DNA of 64,000 bases from an uncultured Clostridium sp. (GTDB lineage: Bacteria; Bacillota; Clostridia; Lachnospirales; Lachnospiraceae): assembly GCA_900549235.1 (NCBI GenBank), contig URNT01000001.1:62001-126000 (forward strand), written 5' to 3'. Below are positions 26,917 to 33,517 of this stretch, in pieces. The position numbers and the translations under genes are program-made. Position 1 is the stretch's first letter. Each line of letters opens with the position of its first letter. The notes beneath the pieces were generated by a model. It made no database searches and was not told the DNA's origin. It saw nothing but the letters and a program-made list of their open reading frames with translations.

Positions 26917-26945
26917 ATTATAACGAAATACGTTATTTTTCGTAA
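26917..26945 (-). promoter_or_regulatory. Promoter of the left-end HTH gene
   Basis: TATAAT at 26922-26917 (minus strand), with TTACGA 17 bases upstream as a weak -35. The -10 overlaps the palindrome at 26920-26936, so a bound protein would block RNA polymerase. Confidence 0.5.
26920..26936. promoter_or_regulatory. Phage operator site 1 (ATAACG-N5-CGTTAT)
   Basis: ATAACGAAATACGTTAT, a 17-base palindrome with six-base arms. It overlaps the 3' end of the methylase gene and the promoter of the HTH gene. Four further sites of this form occur at 32834, 32854, 59217 and 59258. Confidence 0.6.
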
Positions 26946-27691
26946 TTCCTGATTATCAGTTCCTTGAATTCCGAAGTCTTCGTCTTACCCGCCAGGCTGT
27001 TATTCCGGCTTATTTCTTCGATATTGTAACCCTTATACAGTTCTCTGACGTAAGCATCATCATTATAAGATAAAATAAAACGGCCTTTGATACTGCTTAA
27101 AACGGCTTTTAAACGCTCATGATCCGCTTCAGTGAAGCTTCCCTCATAATATTTTTCCGTCCCATGATAAGGCGGATCAAGATAAAAGAGTGCCCCTGGT
27201 CTATCATAAACCCGAATCAGGTTTTCAAAGTCCTTGTTCTCGATTACAACACCCTGAAGCCTCTTTTGAATGAGGGGAAGGTACTCGATAGCATTAGCAA
27301 GGTTCTTTTTATTCGTTCCGAAGGTTCTGCGATCTGAACCAAAGCTCACCTTTATAATATGAAAGAACCGCGCCGCTCTCTGGATATCCGTAAGTCCCTG
27401 ACTGTCAAGCTGGCTCTTGCTGTCAAAGAACTGTTCCCGCGATATAGTCAGCCATTCCAGCTCTCTCTGCAGTTCTCCGCAATGATACTTGATGCACCGA
27501 TATAAGTTTATCAAGTTGCTGTCGCGGTCGTTGAATACCTCCAGTTCTTTTCCCTGCTCTTTTTCAAAAAGAACCCATCCAGCTCCACCAAAAACCTCCA
27601 CATACCGTGTAAAGCCTTCTTCTGGAAACCTTTTTACAATCTCTTTTCTCAGTAATTTCTTTCCACCGATCCATGCAATAAAACTATTCAT
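26933..27691 (-). CDS. D12-class DNA adenine N6-methyltransferase
   Basis: 252 residues with AdoMet motif I near the N-terminus (AWIGGKKLLRKEIV, VEVFGGAGWVLFEK) and catalytic motif IV DPPYHGT near residue 174, plus the C-terminal SYNDDAYVRELY region. It resembles Dam and T4 Dam and so probably protects phage DNA from host restriction. No partner endonuclease is present. Its position beyond the late genes matches mom in Mu. A 10-pair hairpin covers part of its ribosome site (27699-27733). Confidence 0.92.
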   Translation of the reverse strand: MNSFIAWIGGKKLLRKEIVKRFPEEGFTRYVEVFGGAGWVLFEKEQGKELEVFNDRDSNLINLYRCIKYHCGELQRELEWLTISREQFFDSKSQLDSQGLTDIQRAARFFHIIKVSFGSDRRTFGTNKKNLANAIEYLPLIQKRLQGVVIENKDFENLIRVYDRPGALFYLDPPYHGTEKYYEGSFTEADHERLKAVLSSIKGRFILSYNDDAYVRELYKGYNIEEISRNNSLAGKTKTSEFKELIIRNYEK

Positions 27692-27698
27692 TATGTCC

Positions 27699-27733
27699 TC
27701 CTGATTTCAATTTTAAGGGGCATGAAATCAGGA
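27699..27733 (-). promoter_or_regulatory. Hairpin sequestering the methylase ribosome-binding site
   Basis: On the minus-strand RNA TCCTGATTTC (27733-27724) pairs perfectly with GAAATCAGGA (27708-27699) around a 15-base loop. The last four bases of the stem are the AGGA of AGGAGGA, whose start codon is five bases on. Folding should reduce translation of the methylase. Confidence 0.6.
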
Positions 27734-27759
27734 TGCTCCGGGAGCTCGTACTCCCAGAG
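27734..27759 (-). terminator. Hairpin after the endolysin gene
   Basis: GCTC(C)GGGAG and CTCCC(A)GAGC form a near-perfect stem around CTCGTA, between the endolysin stop codon and the methylase leader. There is no T-run, so it may be an mRNA stability or processing element rather than a terminator. Confidence 0.35.
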
Positions 27760-27770
27760 CCTTCATTTAT

Positions 27771-28544
27771 CTAACGTTTTAAATACGCACTGCTACAGAA
27801 GCCCGTGTAAGCTACTCCCTTCACAGTAGTCTTTACATAATACCATGGCTTTCCGTTGTACAGGCTGTAATATCCATAACAGGAGACCGCTGCTCCCTTC
27901 GGAATTGTAACCAGAATATCTTTTGTTGTACCGGCTCCCGCTCTCAAATTCAGATCTGCCGTGGTTTTATAGGTTCCACTGATAGATACATCCTTTTTCT
28001 GAGCTGCTTCAACTTTTTTATTCTGGCTGCTCTTGGAGCCATTGTCCAGAACAACCACAGTGTGGCCTTTCGTCTTTGTGACCAGGATATCTCCTCGTAA
28101 CAAATAGTCTGAAGCTTTGCAATACTCATCTTTTTCCAGGATATCAAACTGGCCAGTCTGCCTCAGTGCTGCCACCTCATTCGCTGTGTTGAAACTATTC
28201 ACATGAATTCCAGCATAAAGCACACAGCAACGTACCAATTCAGAGCAGTCTGTTTCCACGGCTGTATTTACCTTGGAAAGATCGTAATCATATGGCTTCG
28301 CTGCAGCCGTTGCCGTTCCTCTGTGGCCCTGGCAATAACCGATATTGTCATTCTGGCAGGCAGCTTCCATGTTTTTAGCGATTGCCTCCCGGACTGCAGG
28401 TGCCTTCGCCCTAATAACGATCCAGCCCTTTGAATGCAGATACCAGAGCTGCGTTGACACCTCTCTGCCGGTCTGATCGCCCGCCTTGCCACCATTTACT
28501 CCACCATTTTCATTGCTTCTTGCGCTTCCAACTCTTACTCCCAT
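27771..28544 (-). CDS. Phage endolysin (NlpC/P60-like peptidase with SH3 domain)
   Basis: 257 residues. The N-terminal half carries a cysteine-peptidase-like site, TDCSELVRCCVLYAG (Cys near 97) with the His in KGHTVVVLDNG near 160, as in Amidase_5/NlpC-type phage hydrolases. The C-terminal 70 residues are a bacterial SH3 domain (TADLNLRAGAGTTKDILVTIPKG) that binds cell wall. There is no signal peptide, so export needs the holin. The ribosome site is GGAGGTG. Confidence 0.85.
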   Translation of the reverse strand: MGVRVGSARSNENGGVNGGKAGDQTGREVSTQLWYLHSKGWIVIRAKAPAVREAIAKNMEAACQNDNIGYCQGHRGTATAAAKPYDYDLSKVNTAVETDCSELVRCCVLYAGIHVNSFNTANEVAALRQTGQFDILEKDEYCKASDYLLRGDILVTKTKGHTVVVLDNGSKSSQNKKVEAAQKKDVSISGTYKTTADLNLRAGAGTTKDILVTIPKGAAVSCYGYYSLYNGKPWYYVKTTVKGVAYTGFCSSAYLKR

Positions 28545-28549
28545 GTTGA

Positions 28550-28900
28550 CTACACCTCCACATCATCCGTTGCTTCAATCACAATTCCTGCATTTTCCTG
28601 AATCTTCATCTGTTTTACTGCGGCTTCAATCAGGATCTCAATCTGCGTGTCCGAAAGTGCGATGTTCTTCTCCTGAAGAAGCTCTTTTAAAAACTGCGTA
28701 ACGATGGCTTTTTTCTCTTTTCCATCAGTGGCTTTCATGGTCTGCTGGGCCATTAAAACCGCTTTATACGCCCACTGAGCCACCAGGTTCAACTTCTCGG
28801 AATCAGCCTTGCTTTTTACCCAGGGAAGTACATATCTGGTTAATACCAGCACCGCCACCATCACCAAAATCTTTAAACCTTCAAAGCAAATATCACTCAT
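28550..28900 (-). CDS. Phage holin, LLH family
   Basis: About 116 residues from the ATG at 28900 (MSDICFEGLKILVMVAVLVL), which has GGAGGAAACGGAGA before it; an upstream start would overlap the previous gene and lacks a site. One transmembrane helix lies near the N-terminus (residues 9-27), followed by a long charged helical region with KATDGKEKKAIVTQFLKELL. This is the LLH holin pattern. It lies five bases upstream of the endolysin gene. Confidence 0.8.
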   Translation of the reverse strand: MSDICFEGLKILVMVAVLVLTRYVLPWVKSKADSEKLNLVAQWAYKAVLMAQQTMKATDGKEKKAIVTQFLKELLQEKNIALSDTQIEILIEAAVKQMKIQENAGIVIEATDDVEV

Positions 28901-29165
28901 TCTCCGTTTCCTCCATGCTTTCTTTTTTGTCTGTCTCCCTATCCTCCAGTTCATACTGTCTGGAAAGGTGTCTGTCTTTCGTTGTTTTGATCCAGCCCAT
29001 TACTCCGCATTCTCCGCCACATACACTAAACACGCAGGTACATAAGGTATCCGGAATTCCTCCTGTTCTTATGTAAATAGCAATCATCACAATCACAAAA
29101 ACAAGTAAAAATATCGCCAGGATTACGAGGATCACATCCATGGTTTTCCACTTCTCTTTTTGCAT
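28893..29165 (-). CDS. Small phage membrane protein in lysis region
   Basis: About 90 residues from the ATG at 29165 after TTGGAGGAAGATC. A strongly hydrophobic helix (residues 8-32, VILVILAIFLLVFVIVMIAI) precedes a cysteine cluster (TLCTCVFSVCGGECG) and a charged C-terminus. It could be a second holin or an accessory lysis protein. The function is not recognised. Confidence 0.6.
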   Translation of the reverse strand: MQKEKWKTMDVILVILAIFLLVFVIVMIAIYIRTGGIPDTLCTCVFSVCGGECGVMGWIKTTKDRHLSRQYELEDRETDKKESMEETENE

Positions 29166-29216
29166 GATCTTCCTCCAATTAAAAAGGCACATCGGAAATA
29201 TCCGATGCACCTGTTT

Positions 29217-29444
29217 TTACCTTATTATTTCTCTGTGAGCTTCATCCATATAGGGAAGTTCTCGGCAGCCGTATTCAGCTACGTTCATTTCCTGATCGAT
29301 AGAATCCAGCTTCTCCCGATAATAATTCTTTACTTCTTCGGAAACCTGGTTCATATGTTCCAGATCTGTCACCAGCTCCCGGAGGAGATCTGCCTGCTTG
29401 GTTGTCACATCGCAAAGCGTGTCTATAATATGAAGCAGAGTCAT
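29217..29444 (-). CDS. Hypothetical phage protein, 75 residues
   Basis: A mostly helical, acidic protein (KQADLLRELVTDLEHMNQVS) starting after GGGAGAAGAAAC. It has no membrane segment and no recognised family. It lies between the small tail-end genes and the lysis cassette. Confidence 0.6.
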   Translation of the reverse strand: MTLLHIIDTLCDVTTKQADLLRELVTDLEHMNQVSEEVKNYYREKLDSIDQEMNVAEYGCRELPYMDEAHREIIR

Positions 29445-29462
29445 GTTTCTTCTCCCTTCCTA

Positions 29463-29576
29463 TCATTCCTGTTTTTCCGCTTCAATAGCCGCTTTCACCT
29501 TTTCCCGGAAGGCCGCCGGTACGCTGTCAAGGGTTCTGATTCCAGCTTTAACTAAGGTCACATAAAGTTCTAACAT
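29463..29576 (-). CDS. CD1375-like small phage protein, 37 residues
   Basis: An ATG after GGAGGCG gives MLELYVTLVKAGIRTLDSVP and a charged tail ending EAEKQE. The pattern [YVxLVKxGxxTIDxVPxxxR] is that of short proteins found after tail-fibre genes in clostridial prophages (XkdX-like position). It is too short for most gene finders; the function is unknown. Confidence 0.72.
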   Translation of the reverse strand: MLELYVTLVKAGIRTLDSVPAAFREKVKAAIEAEKQE

Positions 29577-29577
29577 A

Positions 29578-29910
29578 TTACACGCCTCCATTCTCTTTTT
29601 CATACAGATCTGCAATGGCCTGCATGATGACTAACTGATTTTTTTCTGTCTCAATAAGTTTCTCATAGATATCTGCCTGAGCGGCCATGGAAGTCAGCAT
29701 ATTTTTATTGCTGTTTTCCTGCTCCAGGGCTGCAAAATATTCTTCTTTTGTAAGAATCCTGTACTCACATGAATAACCCTTATCAGCTTCTCCGTTCCCG
29801 TCTTTTCTTTCATACGGAGTGATATTGCGTCTCTGAATGTAAGTACCTTTTCCAAGCTCCTGAAGGGTTTCAGGCTGCTCTCTGCAGAGTTCCTTTTTCC
29901 ATTCCTGCAT
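29578..29910 (-). CDS. Hypothetical protein downstream of the DGR reverse transcriptase
   Basis: 110 residues, starting 41 bases inside the end of the RT gene with GGGAGGT before the ATG. The first half is mixed; the second is helical (LEQENSNKNMLTSMAAQADIYEKLI). It occupies the place where an accessory DGR gene could be, but it lacks the basic four-helix-bundle character of Avd. It more likely belongs to the small genes that follow phage tail fibres. Confidence 0.6.
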   Translation of the reverse strand: MQEWKKELCREQPETLQELGKGTYIQRRNITPYERKDGNGEADKGYSCEYRILTKEEYFAALEQENSNKNMLTSMAAQADIYEKLIETEKNQLVIMQAIADLYEKENGGV

Positions 29911-31072
29911 GACGATTTACCTCCCTTGTCATCTTTGAAATAATCCGTTTGATTTTACGGACGTTTACCAATTCCTTAATATGTATCAAATACCAGTCAT
30001 ACGTTTCTGAATGTGTGATCCACCCCAGCAACGATACAAAGCCACGGCAAAGCCCCAGCGGAAACCGCTGGCCGTTTTCTTCCTTTTTGTGCAATTTTCG
30101 GGCTATGCGCTCTACATGAAGTAAAATGTGCTTTCGGATCAGCACTTTTGACCGGTAAAACAGCCAACCCATGGCCGACACGCAGCGCCCCGTTTTCTTC
30201 CCATTTTTCTTGGTATATTCAAATCGGAACACCTGCCAGTCATTCTTCATGCGTAATCTCATCTTCCCAAGCGCCTGCCGAATATAAAGCAATGCTTGGT
30301 GCAGCTTCTTTTTGTTGTCATCAGCCAGCGTATAATTATCCATATACCGGACATGATGTGCGATTTTCAGCTTACATTTAATGTCATAATCCAGTTCCTG
30401 GAGCATGAAATTTGCAAGCCATTGAGAAAGGTAGAAACCTAAAGGCATTTCTTTAGGAAAATATGTCATGCAGACATCAATCAGATGCAGAAAAAAGCTG
30501 TCTTTAACTCTACGCTCCAATTTTTTCCGAACAATTTTATACTGAATATGGCTATAAAAATGCCGGATATCTGCCTGTGCAAAGTTCCTGATCCCCTTTC
30601 CGCTTTCGATCCAACGTCTGATAGCTCGCTGCCCCTTCAGGGAACCCCTTCCAGGAAACGATGAAAAGCTCATCGGATAGCTGCTTCCCGCTATGATCGG
30701 TTCCAGGATCATTACTATTACATGCTGAATCCAGAGCTCCACCATAGTCGGTACATAAACAACCCTTGTCTTTCCAAACTCTTTAATAATTACCGGGTTA
30801 TGCTTTACTGGCTTAAATCGCTTTTGAGGATCAGTCTGCCATCCATCCGGCTTTGTATTCAGGATAATTTCCTGGATTTTCTTAACCCAGGTATCCAGAT
30901 TTTCCTCTGCCATTTGAAAGTCTTTTCTCTTTGTTTTCCCTTTTCTCATACGTTTAAAAGCCTTTTTAATCACATCTTCCCGGCAGGCCAGCCGATACAG
31001 GTATCTATAACTTTTCTTTTTCTTCCAGGGAATCCCGGTCACCTTTTCAATATCGTATTTCAATATACGCAT
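29870..31072 (-). CDS. Diversity-generating retroelement reverse transcriptase
   Basis: 400 residues starting after GAGGAGATAGAAGATC. RT motifs in order: YVPTMVELWIQHVI (motif 1-2 region); QADIRHFYSHI with the first catalytic Asp near 165; LGFYLSQ near 212, the DGR-specific form of motif 4 (group II introns have QGxxxSP); RYMDN near 242 at the catalytic YxDD box. There is no maturase or endonuclease domain. It makes mutagenised cDNA from the template repeat at 31241-31352 to replace the variable repeat of the tail gene. The second Asp of YxDD is Asn here. Confidence 0.93.
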   Translation of the reverse strand: MRILKYDIEKVTGIPWKKKKSYRYLYRLACREDVIKKAFKRMRKGKTKRKDFQMAEENLDTWVKKIQEIILNTKPDGWQTDPQKRFKPVKHNPVIIKEFGKTRVVYVPTMVELWIQHVIVMILEPIIAGSSYPMSFSSFPGRGSLKGQRAIRRWIESGKGIRNFAQADIRHFYSHIQYKIVRKKLERRVKDSFFLHLIDVCMTYFPKEMPLGFYLSQWLANFMLQELDYDIKCKLKIAHHVRYMDNYTLADDNKKKLHQALLYIRQALGKMRLRMKNDWQVFRFEYTKKNGKKTGRCVSAMGWLFYRSKVLIRKHILLHVERIARKLHKKEENGQRFPLGLCRGFVSLLGWITHSETYDWYLIHIKELVNVRKIKRIISKMTREVNRHAGMEKGTLQRAA

Positions 31073-31240
31073 GATCTTCTATCTCCTCGCCGCTTTCGGA
31101 CATTTCCTGCTACTTGCAGCTCCTGACCGGAACTATTTCCACTCACCAAAACCCATAAGGGCGGATATAACGATGTTTCAATCGTCTGCGGTGTAGGATT
31201 ACCGGGAACATTTTGGTTGTCGTTCTAAAATTGATAGAAA
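31073..31240 (-). ncRNA. DGR spacer between template repeat and RT gene
   Basis: 168 bases with no credible reading frame. In characterised DGRs the template RNA extends from the template repeat into this spacer, which is needed to prime cDNA synthesis. The extent of the RNA here is inferred from position only. Confidence 0.5.
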
Positions 31241-31352
31241 AAGGACGCGCCGTAGTTCCACCAGGCGTTAGCAGCCACATTGTTCAGTGTGCGGGCCCAG
31301 AGGCCGTCATTAAGACCGTCATTGCAATTGCCGAACCGTAGCGAAACCGCCG
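31241..31352 (-). repeat. DGR template repeat (TR)
   Basis: 112 bases matching the variable repeat at 101 positions, without gaps. In the reading sense it would encode FGNCNDGLNDGLWARTLNN and VAANAWWNYGAS, the unmutated form of the target protein's C-lectin-like core. It lies between target gene and RT, the common order. Confidence 0.93.
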
Positions 31353-31402
31353 GAAAGGGTGTTCCGGTAACCCCTAAAATTCGTTTATTCCCTGCAAGGG
31401 CA

Positions 31403-31420
31403 TCGGGGGAAATCCCCCGA
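31403..31420. repeat. Hairpin in the TR-VR interval
   Basis: TCGGGGGA (31403-31410) and TCCCCCGA (31413-31420), eight perfect pairs with a two-base loop. First of three GC-rich hairpins between the template and variable repeats. Confidence 0.6.
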
Positions 31421-31435
31421 ACCCCCTATTTTCTT

Positions 31436-31455
31436 TATGGGGGAAGACCCCCATA
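31436..31455. repeat. Second hairpin in the TR-VR interval
   Basis: TATGGGGG (31436-31443) and CCCCCATA (31448-31455) with a four-base loop. It could act as terminator, processing site or part of the template RNA fold. Confidence 0.6.
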
Positions 31456-31463
31456 CCCCCTAA

Positions 31464-31481
31464 CAGCAGCTCACGCTGCTG
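31464..31481 (-). promoter_or_regulatory. Hairpin or cruciform at the end of the variable gene
   Basis: CAGCAGC (31464-31470) and GCTGCTG (31475-31481) form seven perfect pairs; the loop on the coding strand is GTGA and contains the TGA stop codon. It lies 18 bases after the variable repeat. Hairpins or cruciforms in this place are part of the retrohoming target in the Bordetella phage DGR. Confidence 0.6.
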
Positions 31482-32769
31482 CAGGTGCTGGAAGAAGTAA
31501 GGACGCGCCGTCGTCCCACCCGGCGTGAGCAGCCACACCGTTCAGTGCGCGGGCCCAGAGGCCGTCATTAGGACCGTCAAGGCAATTGCCGAACCGTCGC
31601 GAAACCGCCGTGATTGTGGCGTTTACCCAAGTATGATCACAATAGCCAGTTGCTGAAGTTCCCTCAATTTCCTCTGACGGAATTGCTCCAAAACCTTTGA
31701 CTACGTGCATGGTCGCATTGTAATGGTTCGCTGTCACGTTGCAGCCAGTATCCAGATACCCGTCTCCACTCAGATTGTAGGTATAATCTGTAGATACCTT
31801 AATTCTTCCATTGACCGCGACCATATACGGATCACGCTGCCAAAGCATATAACTGCCCAGAACAGCGCTATGAAAAATCTTGTTGAAAGCTTTATTATCA
31901 TCTGATCCGTAAAACTGGCCGCCTCCTACTACCTTGTTGATCTGAGTTCCATAATGCTGGGCTTTATCTTCTACATAGCTGGAGCACATTCCGCTTCCAA
32001 AAGAACTTTGTGAATCTGTGCTTCGCGTAAGCATTACACAAATATCTGCTAACGTATTTGTAAGCGGGCCGCCGAAGAATAACCCGTTTGCACTCGTTTT
32101 CAAAATTGCTGTGTTCTGCTCTGTAGTGCCTATTGCGGTTCCGGATGAATTATCAGAAGAACTTCCCGAAGCAGTCAGGCAGCTCCACTGGCCTGCAATA
32201 CTTCTCATCCTGCCGTTTCCATCAATAGATCCATAGAACATGGGAATAAGCATGTAGTCCCTAACTTTTCCTTTGACATTAAAGCCAACCGGCTGGAAAT
32301 CCGGATCTACCTGCCGCTCACAGAAGTACACATAACGATCTGAACCGACCTTATATTCCTTTTTGTAGATCTTCTTAATGACCGCCATGGCATTTCCTGC
32401 AAAACTCGCATTTGATACATCTGAAGCTGTTCCATCTGCTTTCTTCGTATAATCATCCGGATTCAGATAATATTTGATTTCTCCATCCCACCCGCACATA
32501 ACCGGCACATTCGCTTTTAACCAGCTCCAATCCGCCCAGGAGCCATAATCCATGGCATGAGTAGCCATATTCATGGACATAGGCTTAAAATCCTTGTTAG
32601 CACCCAAGTATTCTACACGGGTAGCTGGGTTCAGATCTGATGCTTCGTGAATAACCATTCCATAGATCGGTGCGTCAGTAGGGATCAGGTTCCGGATCAG
32701 CTTCTCTGTCTGCTCCTTCACTTCCAAAAGGGTTTCCTGCTCCGCAATAAAAACCTTATTTTCCGTCAT
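31471..32769 (-). CDS. DGR-diversified tail protein (receptor-binding candidate)
   Basis: 432 residues from the ATG at 32769 (MTENKVFIAEQETLLEVKEQ), which follows GAGGG; upstream ATGs lack a site. The N-terminal 40 residues are helical and probably attach to the tail. The C-terminal region has the C-type-lectin/formylglycine-enzyme look of DGR targets (RRFGNCLDGPNDGLWARALN). Nine residues differ from the template: L to R, N to L, L to P, T to A, N to G, N to H, W to G, N to D, Y to D. It lies after the baseplate and tail-collar genes and has its own operator region, so it is likely the adhesin. Confidence 0.9.
   Translation of the reverse strand: MTENKVFIAEQETLLEVKEQTEKLIRNLIPTDAPIYGMVIHEASDLNPATRVEYLGANKDFKPMSMNMATHAMDYGSWADWSWLKANVPVMCGWDGEIKYYLNPDDYTKKADGTASDVSNASFAGNAMAVIKKIYKKEYKVGSDRYVYFCERQVDPDFQPVGFNVKGKVRDYMLIPMFYGSIDGNGRMRSIAGQWSCLTASGSSSDNSSGTAIGTTEQNTAILKTSANGLFFGGPLTNTLADICVMLTRSTDSQSSFGSGMCSSYVEDKAQHYGTQINKVVGGGQFYGSDDNKAFNKIFHSAVLGSYMLWQRDPYMVAVNGRIKVSTDYTYNLSGDGYLDTGCNVTANHYNATMHVVKGFGAIPSEEIEGTSATGYCDHTWVNATITAVSRRFGNCLDGPNDGLWARALNGVAAHAGWDDGASLLLPAPAAA
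31499..31610 (-). repeat. DGR variable repeat (VR)
   Basis: The last part of the tail gene, same length as the template repeat. In coding sense 7 of the template's 20 adenines and 4 of its 26 thymines are replaced; none of the 66 G or C positions is. All 11 changes alter amino acids. Confidence 0.93.
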
Positions 32770-32833
32770 TTTTTCCCTCATTTCCAGCATAATATAACAC
32801 GATGCGTCATATTTTTGCTTATTTTGTTATTTT

Positions 32834-32850
32834 ATAACGTATCCCGTTAT
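32834..32850. promoter_or_regulatory. Phage operator site 2, upstream of the DGR target
   Basis: ATAACGTATCCCGTTAT, a perfect ATAACG-N5-CGTTAT palindrome. It lies in the only sizeable gap of the tail operon, before the DGR target gene. TATAAA overlaps its left edge on the minus strand, as TATAAT does at site 1. Confidence 0.6.
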
Positions 32851-32853
32851 CAT

Positions 32854-32870
32854 ATAACGCAATCCGTTAT
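32854..32870. promoter_or_regulatory. Phage operator site 3, upstream of the DGR target
   Basis: ATAACGCAATCCGTTAT, centred 20 bases from site 2, about two helical turns, so proteins on both would sit on one face of the DNA. Confidence 0.6.
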
Positions 32871-33121
32871 TCTCCAGTATCATCAGCTTCTTCCGAAGGA
32901 AGCTGGACATAGTAAAGATGACCATTTTCCATTCCCAGGCGGATCTTCGCTCCGTTTTTGTCATCCTCATAAATCTTGGCATCCACCTGCAGTGCCTTGT
33001 CATTTTCAAGCAGCTGCTGATAGCGTTCATTGAACCTGTCTGCATGTCCAGGTGTGGATGTCGTAAGAGCCTCCATCTGGAGGTTTAATGTTGGATTGTC
33101 CTTAATCGGTAAGTTAGCCAT
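32867..33121 (-). CDS. Small phage tail-region protein
   Basis: 84 residues, acidic (ALTTSTPGHADRFNERYQQL, then YVQLPSEEADD). It lies between a tail-collar protein and the DGR target. Its end overlaps operator site 3. It is probably a tail-fibre assembly or connector protein of unknown family. Confidence 0.65.
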   Translation of the reverse strand: MANLPIKDNPTLNLQMEALTTSTPGHADRFNERYQQLLENDKALQVDAKIYEDDKNGAKIRLGMENGHLYYVQLPSEEADDTGE

Positions 33122-33133
33122 TGTGTTCCTCCC

Positions 33134-33517
33134 TTAAAATGTGTCCTTAATCCAGAAGGTCATCGCAAGATCCGCATCCTTGCCTTTAGCCGAAAACCGC
33201 TTAATATTAACGATATCACCATTGGCATCATACAAGCCGATCTCACTGATCTCTTTACCTGCCAGCTCCTCTTCGGTCAGCGTACATTCATACTTGCATT
33301 CTGTATCGCTGGCCATTGTATAGCTGTCATACTTCTTTCTGAGAAGTTCATTTCCGAGGGTGCTGTCTGTTTCCGAAAGAGGAATAATATTCCCGCTTTC
33401 ATCCACACCGCCATCACCAAAAACAAAACCTACGATTTTCGGGAGCTGGATTTCTCCGGCCCTGGCTCTAACCATATTTTTTCTTGCTATCACTGTGATG
33501 ATCTGATTCTGTGTCAT
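33134..33517 (-). CDS. Phage tail-collar-like protein
   Basis: 127 residues. NMVRARAGEIQLPKIVGFVFGDGG and EISEIGLYDANGDIVNIKRF match the N-terminal domain of tail-collar fibre proteins (DUF3751 kind). Such domains tie fibres to the baseplate; here the domain stands alone as a short protein. Start ATG after GGAGGAATTGAC, overlapping the upstream gene's stop. Confidence 0.75.
   Translation of the reverse strand: MTQNQIITVIARKNMVRARAGEIQLPKIVGFVFGDGGVDESGNIIPLSETDSTLGNELLRKKYDSYTMASDTECKYECTLTEEELAGKEISEIGLYDANGDIVNIKRFSAKGKDADLAMTFWIKDTF

Noticed and set aside
29578..29910. Considered as the DGR accessory protein Avd
   Set aside because: Not basic, lacks the Avd helical pattern and lies after the RT; kept as hypothetical.
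29870..31072. Considered as a group II intron or retron RT
   Set aside because: LGxxxSQ motif, absence of a maturase domain, and the TR/VR pair point to a DGR.
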